A DNA stretch of 64,000 bases from Candidatus Marispirochaeta associata (GTDB lineage Bacteria > Spirochaetota > Spirochaetia > JC444 > Marispirochaetaceae), in NCBI GenBank assembly GCA_001749745.1, contig JWTM01000541.1, positions 186,466-250,465 of the forward strand, written 5' to 3'. Shown here piece by piece: positions 8,712 to 16,722 of this stretch. The notes under the pieces are model-generated. The model saw only the letters and a program-made list of their open reading frames with translations. It was not told where the DNA came from and did not search any database. Position 1 is the stretch's first letter. The number at the start of each line of letters is the position of its first letter. Made by a program: the position numbers and the translations under genes.

Positions 8712-10102
8712 GAGCACACCCTTTCTGGAGAAAGTAGATAGGATTCCAGGTTGCGTTTGATCTCCCCGTTGCGGTATCCGATGCCCGGCCCCGAGATGGT
8801 CGAGCAGTCGATGCTGCCCTTCCGCCGGGAGAAGAGTCCGGGATGGACCGCCCCTTCCGGCAGGGATTCGTCGGGGTAATATTGGGAGGCGTTGCTCTCC
8901 AGCCCGATTAGAGTCGGTACATGGGAGGCGAGGGCCGCATGGGCGATCATCGCAAGCCGGGGATTGGTGAGATCCTGAACCATCATCGGCATCCCCAGAT
9001 GAGCCGCTACTGCTGCCGATAGGATAGAGGCGCTCTGACCCTTGCAGGTTTTCAGGGCCGCTCCGCTCCAGCCGAGTTCTCGGTAGGCCGGAATCGATGC
9101 GGGGGAGATGAGTGCTTCATCCAGGAAGAGCGGTTTATAGGCGGTTAGGGGGTGAACATCCCGGGTCAGAATGGATTCGTCCACCGGAAAGGGTTGCTCG
9201 ATAAAGAGCAGCATCCCGTAGATTCTGGGCTCCTCCCGCATGAGCCGTTTTAGGAGTTCGAGCAGGTAGGCTTGGTCATGGACGGTACAGTTAAAATCTA
9301 CTGAGAGCCAGATTCCTCCGTTCTCCAAGGCGATGCGGCCGCACTCGACCAGCCGGGAGTAGTCCCACGCCAATTCACGCCCGAGAAGCTTGATCTTGAT
9401 CAGATAAACGCCGTCCCGCTGCATCCATTCCTCGAGGGAGTCGGGGTATGCATCCCTGTTTCCTTCGTCGGGGACATCCTTCTCCCGCAGATAATCCTCA
9501 CCGCCTACCAGATGCCAAACCGGGAGGCTTTTTTTCGCCCTGGGGCGCAGATAGTTGTCCGGATACGAGTTCGCCAATCCGGGGAGGTTCATGTCGTAGG
9601 GCTTAAGGAGCGAACGAAGATCCTCGCCAATCATATCCCTTCCGTAGCAGGAGTAGGTCGGGCGACCGGCGGCGATCCCGTAGGCATCATGGACGGCCAT
9701 GTCGAAGGCGGCGATTACCGCAGTTTGCGCCGCAGGGGGTAACTCGGATAGCGACTCGTTACGCACCTTCTGTTCAAGACGGCTGGCGATGGCGAATGGA
9801 TGACCCTTTAGGGAGCCTGAATTGATGAAATCCGCTATCGACAGGGAAAAGTCGTGCAGTCGCCTGATCCGCGCCGCCACCGAGCTTCCATCCGGCCAGA
9901 GCCACTGCACATTGAGCGGAACCTCTCCCCACCCGGTACCGCGCTTACCGTCGCCGGTCTCCCCGACCACGCTTACCCGCAAGCTCTCAATGGAGAGGAG
10001 CAGCTCCTTTCCGAAGCGCAAGGGAGTCCTGGTCCTCAGGGGCAGGGTATATACACGAGATTCCTTGATGGTAATTTCGGTGGGACCGGTAGGAGCGGCC
10101 AT
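8708..10102 (-). CDS. Enolase-superfamily (mandelate racemase/muconate lactonising type) dehydratase or epimerase
   Basis: 464 aa. An N-terminal capping domain is followed by a (beta/alpha)7-beta barrel. Candidate catalytic residues are a KxK pair in 'YLIKIKLLG', metal ligands in 'LSVDFN', 'FIEQPF' and 'FLDEAL', and a late lysine in 'ALKTCKGQS'. Family members abstract a proton alpha to a carboxylate, commonly in sugar-acid dehydration. The frame extends to a TTG at 10138, but that TTG is part of the -35 box. The ATG at 10102 lies 7 nt after the -10 box and has no Shine-Dalgarno, so the mRNA is probably leaderless. First gene of the catabolic operon. Confidence 0.85.
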   Translation of the reverse strand: MAAPTGPTEITIKESRVYTLPLRTRTPLRFGKELLLSIESLRVSVVGETGDGKRGTGWGEVPLNVQWLWPDGSSVAARIRRLHDFSLSIADFINSGSLKGHPFAIASRLEQKVRNESLSELPPAAQTAVIAAFDMAVHDAYGIAAGRPTYSCYGRDMIGEDLRSLLKPYDMNLPGLANSYPDNYLRPRAKKSLPVWHLVGGEDYLREKDVPDEGNRDAYPDSLEEWMQRDGVYLIKIKLLGRELAWDYSRLVECGRIALENGGIWLSVDFNCTVHDQAYLLELLKRLMREEPRIYGMLLFIEQPFPVDESILTRDVHPLTAYKPLFLDEALISPASIPAYRELGWSGAALKTCKGQSASILSAAVAAHLGMPMMVQDLTNPRLAMIAHAALASHVPTLIGLESNASQYYPDESLPEGAVHPGLFSRRKGSIDCSTISGPGIGYRNGEIKRNLESYLLSPERVCS

Positions 10103-10109
10103 ACTGACG

Positions 10110-10138
10110 ACTATACAATGGGACCGATACTTTGTCAA
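10110..10138 (-). promoter_or_regulatory. Promoter of the sugar-acid operon (leaderless type)
   Basis: TTGACA (10133-10138 on the minus strand), a 17-nt spacer and TATAGT (10110-10115). The start codon at 10102 follows after 7 nt, so the predicted +1 falls at or within a few nt of the ATG. The -35 box lies inside TTTGACAAAGTAT (10127-10139), repeated at the divergent ROK promoter. Confidence 0.8.
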
Positions 10139-10216
10139 ATAAATAAACTAAGTGGCCGTAAAAGGGTTCTAAATATATGCAAACTGTATTAAATCCAGAA
10201 TACTATGTAAGAAAGT

Positions 10217-10246
10217 TTGACAAAGTATGGAGCGCGGTGCTATGCT
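10217..10246 (+). promoter_or_regulatory. Promoter of the ROK regulator gene with shared operator-like motif
   Basis: TTGACA (10217-10222), an 18-nt spacer and TATGCT (10241-10246). The element TTTGACAAAGTAT (10216-10228) matches exactly the one at the divergent promoter (10127-10139, opposite strand), which suggests one regulator sees both -35 regions. Its core TTTGACAAA is an interrupted palindrome. Confidence 0.65.
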
Positions 10247-10265
10247 CTTTGAATAGGATTGACGA

Positions 10266-11486
10266 GTGAAGCGACCAATCGGGAAGCCCCAGCTCCTGAA
10301 GGAGCTCAACAGCAACCATGTTTTCGATCTCCTGGTGCAGGAACGTGCTCTCTCCCGAGCCCGGCTGGCGCAACTGACGGGCTTGAGTCGAGCGACAATC
10401 TCTCTGTTGGTGGATGAGCTGATCTCTGCGGGACTTGTTTCTGAAGCGGGACAGGGAGACTCCCGGGGCGGCAGGCCGCCGATAATTCTCGAGTTCAATC
10501 CTTCCGTCGCCTATGCCCTCGGTGCTCATCTGCGCAGCCGGGCCTGGCGTATCGTGTTGACCGACCTGTCCGGTACACCGGTCGATACCGAGGACGCCGA
10601 TCTCGATGGATCGACTCCTCAGGATGCGGTACGAGTTCTAAAGAAGGCGGTAGAGCGGCTCAGATCCCGCAATAGCGAAAAGCGCATTCTTCCGGCTATC
10701 GGCTTAGGCTGTCCCGGTCTGGTGGACATGGAATCGGGAATTATTCAGAGCGCCGCCGATGTAGGCTGGTATCATGTTCCCATGGCGGAGATGGTGCGGG
10801 AAGCGCTGCAGATAGAGGCTTGGGCGGTCAATCGTAGCCGGAGCGGCGCCCTGGCGGAGCAGTGGCATCTCGGAAGTGTACAGGTTCCAGATCTGATCTT
10901 TATATCGATCGGTTCCGGTATAGCGGCGGGGATAATCCACAACGGCGAACTGATGCGAGGAGTCAATTCAAGCGCCGGCGAGCTGGGACATACGACGATT
11001 GTACCCGACGGCCCCCAGTGTCCCTGCGGGAACCGCGGTTGTCTGCAACAACTGGTCTCCGAGGAGGCGATCGCCATGCGGGCCCGGGAGGCTCTGCGGC
11101 ATCAGGGCGAAAGCACCCTTTCCGAGCTGGCCGGGGCGCACCTCTCGCGGCTGAGCGGTTTCGATGTGATCGAGGCGGCCGATCAGGGCGATGAGCTGGC
11201 GATGAAGATTATCGAGGAGTGTGCCGAGTATCTCACTATCGCTATAGGAAACTTGATTAATCTCTTCAACCCTCAGCGTATTATTATCGGCGGTCCCTTG
11301 GGAAACAGCTCCCAGCTTCTTCATACCATTATTGGTGAGAAGATCTCCCGTCGGGCAATGGCCTATCCCCTCTCGGTGGCCAGCATCTCCCATAGTGAAA
11401 TGGGAGACATGGCCGGTTCCGTGGGCGCCGCCGTCCTGGTCCTCCAGCGAGCCTTACGCTATCTGATCGTCGATGCCGAGGCATAA
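10266..11486 (+). CDS. ROK-family transcriptional repressor
   Basis: 406 aa. An N-terminal winged helix-turn-helix (about residues 15-70, 'LSRARLAQLTGLSRATISLL') precedes a ROK/ASKHA sugar-binding domain with 'GELGHT' and the zinc motif CPCGNRGC (about 252-259). The segment that reads N-D-A-N-A in ROK kinases is 'NRSRSG' here (about 189-194), so the catalytic aspartate is missing and the protein should be a non-enzymatic ligand sensor. GTG start after an AGGA site. It is divergent from the sugar-acid operon, so it most likely represses that operon and itself. Confidence 0.92.
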   Translation: MKRPIGKPQLLKELNSNHVFDLLVQERALSRARLAQLTGLSRATISLLVDELISAGLVSEAGQGDSRGGRPPIILEFNPSVAYALGAHLRSRAWRIVLTDLSGTPVDTEDADLDGSTPQDAVRVLKKAVERLRSRNSEKRILPAIGLGCPGLVDMESGIIQSAADVGWYHVPMAEMVREALQIEAWAVNRSRSGALAEQWHLGSVQVPDLIFISIGSGIAAGIIHNGELMRGVNSSAGELGHTTIVPDGPQCPCGNRGCLQQLVSEEAIAMRAREALRHQGESTLSELAGAHLSRLSGFDVIEAADQGDELAMKIIEECAEYLTIAIGNLINLFNPQRIIIGGPLGNSSQLLHTIIGEKISRRAMAYPLSVASISHSEMGDMAGSVGAAVLVLQRALRYLIVDAEA

Positions 11487-11583
11487 TCGCCTTCGCCTCA
11501 CCACCTTCCCTGAGAAGTTAGAAATGTGTTAAAAAACGGTTAGGGCTTAAGCGGCCCAAAAAATCTTTCAGACCGGAGTCACC

Positions 11584-13257
11584 ATGAGCGCTCTCCTGCA
11601 AACCCTCAACCTCTTCGGAGGACTCGGAATCTTTCTGATCGGCATGAAGTCCATGAGCGACGGAATCCATAAACGTTCGGGGGAGCGGTTGCAAAGCCTC
11701 CTGGCGACCCTGACGGGGAATAGAGTCCTGGCCGTATTGACCGGCCTGGCGGCGACGACTATCGTTCAATCCTCGTCGGCCACGACGGTGATCCTCGTCA
11801 GTCTGGTCAATGCCGGACTGGTGAATCTGCAGCAGTCGATCGGCGTGATTATGGGCGCCAATATCGGGACGACCCTTACCGCCTGGCTGGTCTCGCTCTT
11901 CGGCTTCAAGGTCAAGATTACCAGCTTCGCGCTGCCGGCCATCGCCCTCGCCTTTCCCTTCTATTTCAGCCGCTCCGAGAAGCGGCGCGATGTCGCCGAG
12001 GCCGTGATCGGTTTCGGCCTGCTCTTTCTGGGTCTGCACCTGATGAAGGAGTCGGTTCCCGATATTCGCAACAACCCCGAGGTACTGCAGTTCCTGGAAG
12101 GCTTTGCTTCGGGCGGCTATCCCTCTATTATCCTCTTTGTCCTGGTAGGGACGATTATCACGGTCGTCCTCCAGTCCTCCTCGGCGGCGATGGCGGTAAC
12201 TCTGACCATGGCCTACAAGGGGTGGATCGATTTTCCCATAGCCGCGGCGATCGTACTGGGGGAGAATATCGGTACCACCATTACCGCCTTCCTGGCCTCC
12301 TTGCCGATGAAGACCGAGGCCAGGCGAGCCGCTCGGGCCCATATGTTCTTCAACCTCCTGGGCGTGCTCTGGATGCTGCTGCTCTTTTTTCCCTTCCTGC
12401 GATTGGTGGATGCGATCGTCCCCGGGGCCGCCGCTTCGCCCGAGGCGATTCCGATTCATCTTTCGGCATTTCATACTATTTTCAATGTTTCCAACACCCT
12501 GATTCTGATCTGGTTTATCCCGCAGATCGCCCGCTTGGTTGAGGCCTCGGTCAAGAGCGATAAGGAGCCTGAGTTTCAGGGCCCCTACCGCTTTATTCCC
12601 GTGCCGAGCAACATCCCCGATGCGGTCGAATCGAATCTGATCAATGTGCATGCCGAGACGGCGCGCATGGCCCGGGAAACTCGAGGCATGATGGAGAGAA
12701 TCAGGAAAAGCATGGAGCAGCCGGAGGATGTAGAAAAAGCGCGACGCGAACTGGCCCGCAGTGAGGAGCTCTTGGACGAGATGCAGGAGGAGCTGGCGAA
12801 TTTCCTCACCGAGTGCACTCGGGATTCTATCAGCACCTATCAGGCCCGTACTATTCAGGCGCTGCAGCGGGCAATCCAGGAGCTCGAGAGCATATCCGAC
12901 AGCGCCTACAGTATCGTCATGCTGCTCCATAAGCTCCAGAGCGATGAGTTGAAGATGCATAAAACCGGCCATGAGGAGTTGTCCGCCTACACCGACAAGG
13001 TCCTGGAGTTCCTCGACTATAACGCCGAGATCCTGCAACGATCGATAAATGACTATGCCCTCGATGATGCGTTGCGCTTCGAACAGCGCATCAATACCAT
13101 GCGGGATGAGTTAAATAAGATCTCCCGGCGCAAGATGGCCAAGAAGAAGCGTTCCGAGCTGAAGGGAGAGCTGATCTTTCGGGACGTGGTACGTCACCTG
13201 GAGCATATCGGCGACTACAGCCTTAACATCAGCCAGGCAATGCGTTTAGCCGAGTAG
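11584..13257 (+). CDS. Na+/phosphate cotransporter (NptA-like) with PhoU-like C-terminal domain
   Basis: 557 aa. The membrane half (about residues 1-320) has two inverted Na/Pi repeats marked by 'QSSSATT' and 'QSSSAAM', with 'GANIGTT' and 'GENIGTT' following each. The C-terminal half (about 340-555) is helical, rich in charged residues and PhoU-like, as in YjbB-type proteins. Probable role: sodium-coupled phosphate transport, with direction set by the PhoU-like domain. GGAG site before the ATG. It stands alone, 97 nt after the ROK gene. A 506-codon antisense frame covers it but is a codon-bias shadow. Confidence 0.92.
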   Translation: MSALLQTLNLFGGLGIFLIGMKSMSDGIHKRSGERLQSLLATLTGNRVLAVLTGLAATTIVQSSSATTVILVSLVNAGLVNLQQSIGVIMGANIGTTLTAWLVSLFGFKVKITSFALPAIALAFPFYFSRSEKRRDVAEAVIGFGLLFLGLHLMKESVPDIRNNPEVLQFLEGFASGGYPSIILFVLVGTIITVVLQSSSAAMAVTLTMAYKGWIDFPIAAAIVLGENIGTTITAFLASLPMKTEARRAARAHMFFNLLGVLWMLLLFFPFLRLVDAIVPGAAASPEAIPIHLSAFHTIFNVSNTLILIWFIPQIARLVEASVKSDKEPEFQGPYRFIPVPSNIPDAVESNLINVHAETARMARETRGMMERIRKSMEQPEDVEKARRELARSEELLDEMQEELANFLTECTRDSISTYQARTIQALQRAIQELESISDSAYSIVMLLHKLQSDELKMHKTGHEELSAYTDKVLEFLDYNAEILQRSINDYALDDALRFEQRINTMRDELNKISRRKMAKKKRSELKGELIFRDVVRHLEHIGDYSLNISQAMRLAE

Positions 13258-13260
13258 CGA

Positions 13261-13290
13261 TTGACACACCTCCTGTCCCGGAATCAGAAT
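13261..13290 (+). promoter_or_regulatory. Putative promoter of the adenosine-specific-kinase-family gene
   Basis: TTGACA (13261-13266), an 18-nt spacer and CAGAAT (13285-13290, 4 of 6 consensus positions). It starts 3 nt after the stop of the Na/Pi gene and lies 31 nt before a coding region with a GGAGG site. Confidence 0.5.
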
Positions 13291-13321
13291 AGGCTTAGCG
13301 TTAGTGTATGGAGGATAAATT

Positions 13322-13810
13322 ATGAGTCTTGCGATCGAGGCCCATCAGCTGGAGTGGGAAGAGGGCTGTAATATCATTGTAGGCCAGTCCCACTTTATTA
13401 AGACGGTCGAGGATATCAGCGAGATTATGGAGGGCTCGGTACCGGGAATCGAGTTCGGCCTGGCCTTCTGCGAGGCCTCCGGTCCCTGTCTGATCCGTAC
13501 CGCCGGCAACAATGAGACCCTGGTGACCCAGGCGACGGAGTGTGCCCGGCAGGTCGCCGCGGGACACAGCTTCTTCTTGATCATCAAGAACGCCTTTCCG
13601 ATCAATGTGCTCAATCAGATAAAGCAGTGCCAGGAGGTGGCCAGGGTCTTCGCCGCCACCGCCAATCCGCTGCAGGTCTTGACCGCCGAATCGGCGCAGG
13701 GGCGAGGGATCGTCGGGGTGATCGACGGCTACTCTCCGAAGGGGGTCGAGTCCGACCGGGATAAGGCCGATCGGCACGGGTTGCTGCGAAAGTTCGGCTA
13801 TAAGTACTGA
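13322..13810 (+). CDS. Adenosine-specific kinase family protein (DUF355)
   Basis: 162 aa, matching the small archaeal/bacterial family annotated as adenosine-specific kinase. Recognised features are 'NIIVGQSHFIKTVEDI' near the start, 'EFGLAFCEASGPCLIR', 'NAFPINVLNQIK', 'VFAATANPLQV' and 'GRGIVGVIDGYSP'. Length is normal for the family. The biochemical name comes from structural work on relatives; the physiological role is not established. GGAGG site before the ATG. Monocistronic, ended by a strong hairpin. Confidence 0.85.
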   Translation: MSLAIEAHQLEWEEGCNIIVGQSHFIKTVEDISEIMEGSVPGIEFGLAFCEASGPCLIRTAGNNETLVTQATECARQVAAGHSFFLIIKNAFPINVLNQIKQCQEVARVFAATANPLQVLTAESAQGRGIVGVIDGYSPKGVESDRDKADRHGLLRKFGYKY

Positions 13811-13819
13811 AAAATAAGA

Positions 13820-13842
13820 AGCCCCCGCACTCGGCGGGGGCT
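13820..13842. terminator. Bidirectional terminator hairpin
   Basis: AGCCCCCGC (13820-13828) pairs with GCGGGGGCT (13834-13842), a 9-bp stem with loop ACTCG. On the minus strand it is followed by TTCTTATTTTT, a good intrinsic terminator for the convergent betaine-transport genes. On the plus strand the tail is not U-rich, so termination there would rest on the stem. Confidence 0.8.
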
Positions 13843-13868
13843 ATACCTGACGATTGAGCAAAATCAGA

Positions 13869-14753
13869 CTAGGGAATCCAGTCCGCAATTACATCCTCGT
13901 TCGCATTCATCCAGTCCCGGGCGGCTTCGAGAGTATCCTTGTCGGATTCGTTGATAGCCACCATCAGTGAACCGAGTTCGCCGGTGTTCATCTGCATGTT
14001 CTCCAGGAACTGCGCCAGTTCGGGCTTATCCTCGCGCAGATTCTTGCGTCCCTTGATGTGGATGTTACCCACGCCCCAGATCTGATCCTTATCCTGCTCG
14101 AGGAAGGCCAGATCCCAGTAGCCGAACATGCTGTGCGGCTTCCAGCCGGTTACGACAATCCACTCTTCCTTGGCGATGGAGTCCTTTAAGGCGGCCATCA
14201 TGGCGGGTCCGGAGGAGGCCTGCAGCTTGTAGCCGGCTTCGGTCAGACCGTAAGCGGGCATAGCCTTCTCTTCAGTGGTCTTCATGACGCCGGCGCCGGC
14301 ATCGATCCCGGTAATAGTCTTGTCCAGTTTCTCCTGGGCTTCGGGCTTCAGCAGATCGGAGATGCTGACGATGCCGGCATCTACCATGTACTGGGGGATG
14401 ACCAGGCCGCTCTCGGTTCCTTCGAAGACGTGGCCAAGATCGATAATGTCATCGCCGTATGTTTCCACATAGTCCTTATGCAGAACGGGAAGCCAGGTCT
14501 CCATGAAGGCATCCTTGTCGCCCTGGGCGATCGCGGCATACGAAGGCGCTACGTCGGCGGCGGTAATCTCTACCTCGTATCCCATCTTGTCCTCCAGGAT
14601 TGCCTGGGCGAGATGCGTGTAGGCGACTCCCTCTTCCCAATTTGCGTAGACCAGGTCCGCGGTCTTTACGGGTTCGCCGTTGCCGTCGGTCGCCTTCGGC
14701 GCACAAGCCGTAAGCAGGGACACGATGATCAAGAAAAAGACAATACGTTTCAT
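13869..14753 (-). CDS. Glycine betaine/proline betaine ABC transporter substrate-binding lipoprotein (copy 2)
   Basis: 294 aa from the ATG at 14753, chosen because it gives a lipoprotein leader (MKR, hydrophobic core, 'LLTAC' lipobox at about residue 18) and has AGGAG upstream; the open frame extends 22 codons further without such support. The OpuAC/ProX-type fold is shown by 'VYANWEEGVAYTHLAQAIL', 'GWKPHSMFGYWDLAFL' and 'ITGIDAGAGVM'. It is clearly paralogous to the gene upstream (14859-15740) and is probably a tandem duplicate with altered ligand preference. A 10-bp hairpin separates the two. Confidence 0.92.
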   Translation of the reverse strand: MKRIVFFLIIVSLLTACAPKATDGNGEPVKTADLVYANWEEGVAYTHLAQAILEDKMGYEVEITAADVAPSYAAIAQGDKDAFMETWLPVLHKDYVETYGDDIIDLGHVFEGTESGLVIPQYMVDAGIVSISDLLKPEAQEKLDKTITGIDAGAGVMKTTEEKAMPAYGLTEAGYKLQASSGPAMMAALKDSIAKEEWIVVTGWKPHSMFGYWDLAFLEQDKDQIWGVGNIHIKGRKNLREDKPELAQFLENMQMNTGELGSLMVAINESDKDTLEAARDWMNANEDVIADWIP

Positions 14754-14806
14754 GAAACTTCTCCTATAGAGTTTATTATTGACGCGTTGTGAGCGGATAT
14801 GAAAAT

Positions 14807-14830
14807 GGGGTATCGCCATTGCGATACCCC
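14807..14830 (-). terminator. Hairpin between the two betaine-binding protein genes
   Basis: GGGGTATCGC (14807-14816) and GCGATACCCC (14821-14830) form a perfect 10-bp stem with a 4-nt loop. On the minus strand it is followed by ATTTTC, so it probably terminates part of the transcripts after the first binding-protein gene. Confidence 0.7.
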
Positions 14831-14858
14831 TTACTTTGATTATTAGGCTGGTTGGTTC

Positions 14859-15740
14859 TTAATTCAACCACTCTTCCCATACATCGGGATTCTCGTTCTT
14901 CCACTCCCGGGCGGCCTCGAGGGTGTCCAGGTTGGAGTCGGCGATGTGCACCATCAGAGGACCGATGGTCTCGTTGGTCCAGTAGACATTGTCGAAGAAC
15001 GCGCTGACCTCGGGAAGTTCTTCCTCAACGCCGGGGCGGCCGAGGATGAAGATGTCGTTGGGTTCGAAAACAACGGGGCCGTCCTGCTCGAGGATAACCA
15101 GGTCGTAACGGCCGAACATGGAGTGAGGCTGCCAGCCCATGCCGACGATGTACTCTTCGTTCTTGTAGGCGGCGTCGATGGCGGCCATCATAGCGGGGCT
15201 GGAAGAGGGGATCAGCTCGATACCGGCTTCATCCAGAGCGTATCCGGGAATCAGCTCCTCGGCGGTCTTAATCATCATACCGGCGCCGGCGTCGATACCG
15301 GTAATCTCGCCGTCCAACTTCTCAACCACTTCGGGCTTAGCAAGGTCTGAGAGCTTGGTAACGCCGTCGTCGGCCATATACTTGGGTACGATAAGACCGG
15401 TGATGCCTTTGTCGTAGATCTTGGATACCTTTACGATATCGGTGCCCTCGGTGTAGACGCCGTGCAGGGTGGGGAGCCAGCCCTCCATAAAGAAATCCTG
15501 GTCGCCGTCGGCAACGGAGGAGATAGCGGGAGCGACGTCGGCTGCGGTCAGATTGACCTCGTATCCCATCTCGTCTTCCAGAACGGTAGCGAGAAAATGG
15601 GTCCAGGCAACGCCTTCTTCCCAGTTAGCATAGACAAGGTTGACGGTCTTGGTCTCGGCGCCCTCCTGCTGACCTTCGGCCATCAAGGAGAGGGGTGCGA
15701 GAAGAGCGAACAACAAAAATAAGGGTAGTAGCTTTTTCAT
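14859..15740 (-). CDS. Glycine betaine/proline betaine ABC transporter substrate-binding protein (copy 1)
   Basis: 293 aa from the ATG at 15740 (GGAGG upstream). The Sec signal peptide runs to about 'LSLMAEGQQEG'; there is no lipobox cysteine, unlike copy 2. The mature protein has the aromatic-rich betaine-binding pattern: 'VYANWEEGVAWTHFLATVL', 'GWQPHSMFGRYDLVIL' and 'ITGIDAGAGMM'. It feeds the OpuA/ProU-type importer encoded just upstream on the same strand. The two binding proteins differ in anchoring (soluble versus lipid-anchored), which is unusual for tandem copies. Confidence 0.93.
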   Translation of the reverse strand: MKKLLPLFLLFALLAPLSLMAEGQQEGAETKTVNLVYANWEEGVAWTHFLATVLEDEMGYEVNLTAADVAPAISSVADGDQDFFMEGWLPTLHGVYTEGTDIVKVSKIYDKGITGLIVPKYMADDGVTKLSDLAKPEVVEKLDGEITGIDAGAGMMIKTAEELIPGYALDEAGIELIPSSSPAMMAAIDAAYKNEEYIVGMGWQPHSMFGRYDLVILEQDGPVVFEPNDIFILGRPGVEEELPEVSAFFDNVYWTNETIGPLMVHIADSNLDTLEAAREWKNENPDVWEEWLN

Positions 15741-15835
15741 CGAATAAGCCTCCACAATAGGATTAAATCGCCCATAACATGGGCTTTATGAAATGATTGA
15801 TCCAAACGGATAATCATTGTCAGAAAATTCATTAA

Positions 15836-15852
15836 CGCGCCATACTGGCGCG
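15836..15852 (-). terminator. Short GC hairpin between permease and binding-protein genes
   Basis: CGCGCC (15836-15841) pairs with GGCGCG (15847-15852), loop ATACT. Only a weak U-containing tail follows on the minus strand. It probably tunes expression of the binding proteins rather than fully terminating. Confidence 0.4.
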
Positions 15853-15876
15853 CCGCAACAGCGTATTTAGGAACCG

Positions 15877-16722
15877 CTATTTTTTCCTCTTAGCGCCCAG
15901 ATCGCTTAAGGCCTGGGTTACCCGGTCGAGAAAGATGGCAAGGATTACAATGGCGATGCCGCCCTCGAAACCCATGTCGATTCTGAGCTGGGTGATACCT
16001 TTCAGGACGACATTACCCAAGCCTCCGGCGCCGATCATCCCGCTGATTACGACCATTGAGAGAGCCAGCATGATGGTCTGGTTGACTCCGGCCATAATCG
16101 TCGGCAAGGCCACGGGGAGCTCTGCTTTGTAGAGCATCTGTTTGGTCGTGGCTCCAAAGGCCTTACAGGCCTCTTTTATCTCCTTCGGTACCTGTCGGAT
16201 TCCCAGGTTGGTAAGTCTTACCACCGGCGGAAGGGAAAAGATCAGGGTGGCGATTACGCCGGGAACCGCGCCCAGCCGGAATAAGAGTACCGCCGGTATC
16301 AGGTAGACGAAGGCCGGCAGGGTCTGCATGAAGTCCAGGATCGGCCGAATAACGTTCCAGGTCGAATCAGATTTTGAGGCCCAGATGCCTATGGGAATCC
16401 CCATCAAAAGGGCGAAGAATACCGCTGCAATTACCAGAGAGAGGGTATCCATCGTCTCGGACCAGTAGCCCATGTACCATATCAGGCAAAACCCCAGCAG
16501 GGTAAAAAGAGCCACGCCGCGGCTGGCGAGTTTCCAGGCCAGCAGGGTGAAGAGCACGATCAGGATGATTGCCGGAGGGGACTGAAACAACCAGTTAACG
16601 CCGTCCAGTAATCCTTCAACCAAAAGGGCGATAAAATCAAAGAGCCAGTCGGCCTTTTCGGTGAGCCAGTTGATGACCGCCTCGAAGGCGGCGCCTATAT
16701 CTAATATATCTCGCCAGTTCAT
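15877..16722 (-). CDS. Glycine betaine/proline betaine ABC transporter permease
   Basis: 281 aa, about six to seven transmembrane helices, with a long N-terminal segment as in ProW/OpuAB. The binding-protein-dependent permease signature (EAA loop) is 'EACKAFGATTKQMLYKAELPVALPTIM', quoted here in part as 'EACKAFGATTKQML'. It forms the membrane channel with the ATPase encoded upstream, whose last 4 nt it overlaps, showing translational coupling. A 136-nt gap with a hairpin separates it from the binding-protein genes. Confidence 0.94.
   Translation of the reverse strand: MNWRDILDIGAAFEAVINWLTEKADWLFDFIALLVEGLLDGVNWLFQSPPAIILIVLFTLLAWKLASRGVALFTLLGFCLIWYMGYWSETMDTLSLVIAAVFFALLMGIPIGIWASKSDSTWNVIRPILDFMQTLPAFVYLIPAVLLFRLGAVPGVIATLIFSLPPVVRLTNLGIRQVPKEIKEACKAFGATTKQMLYKAELPVALPTIMAGVNQTIMLALSMVVISGMIGAGGLGNVVLKGITQLRIDMGFEGGIAIVILAIFLDRVTQALSDLGAKRKK

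Noticed and set aside
10102-10138. TTG start at 10138 for the enolase-superfamily gene
   Set aside because: That TTG is the first triplet of the -35 box, so the extra 12 codons lie upstream of the expected transcription start.
11518-13038. 506-codon frame on the minus strand across the Na/Pi cotransporter gene
   Set aside because: No recognisable domain, many Q/G/H-rich low-complexity stretches, and the plus strand encodes a clear membrane protein. It is a shadow caused by GC-rich third positions.
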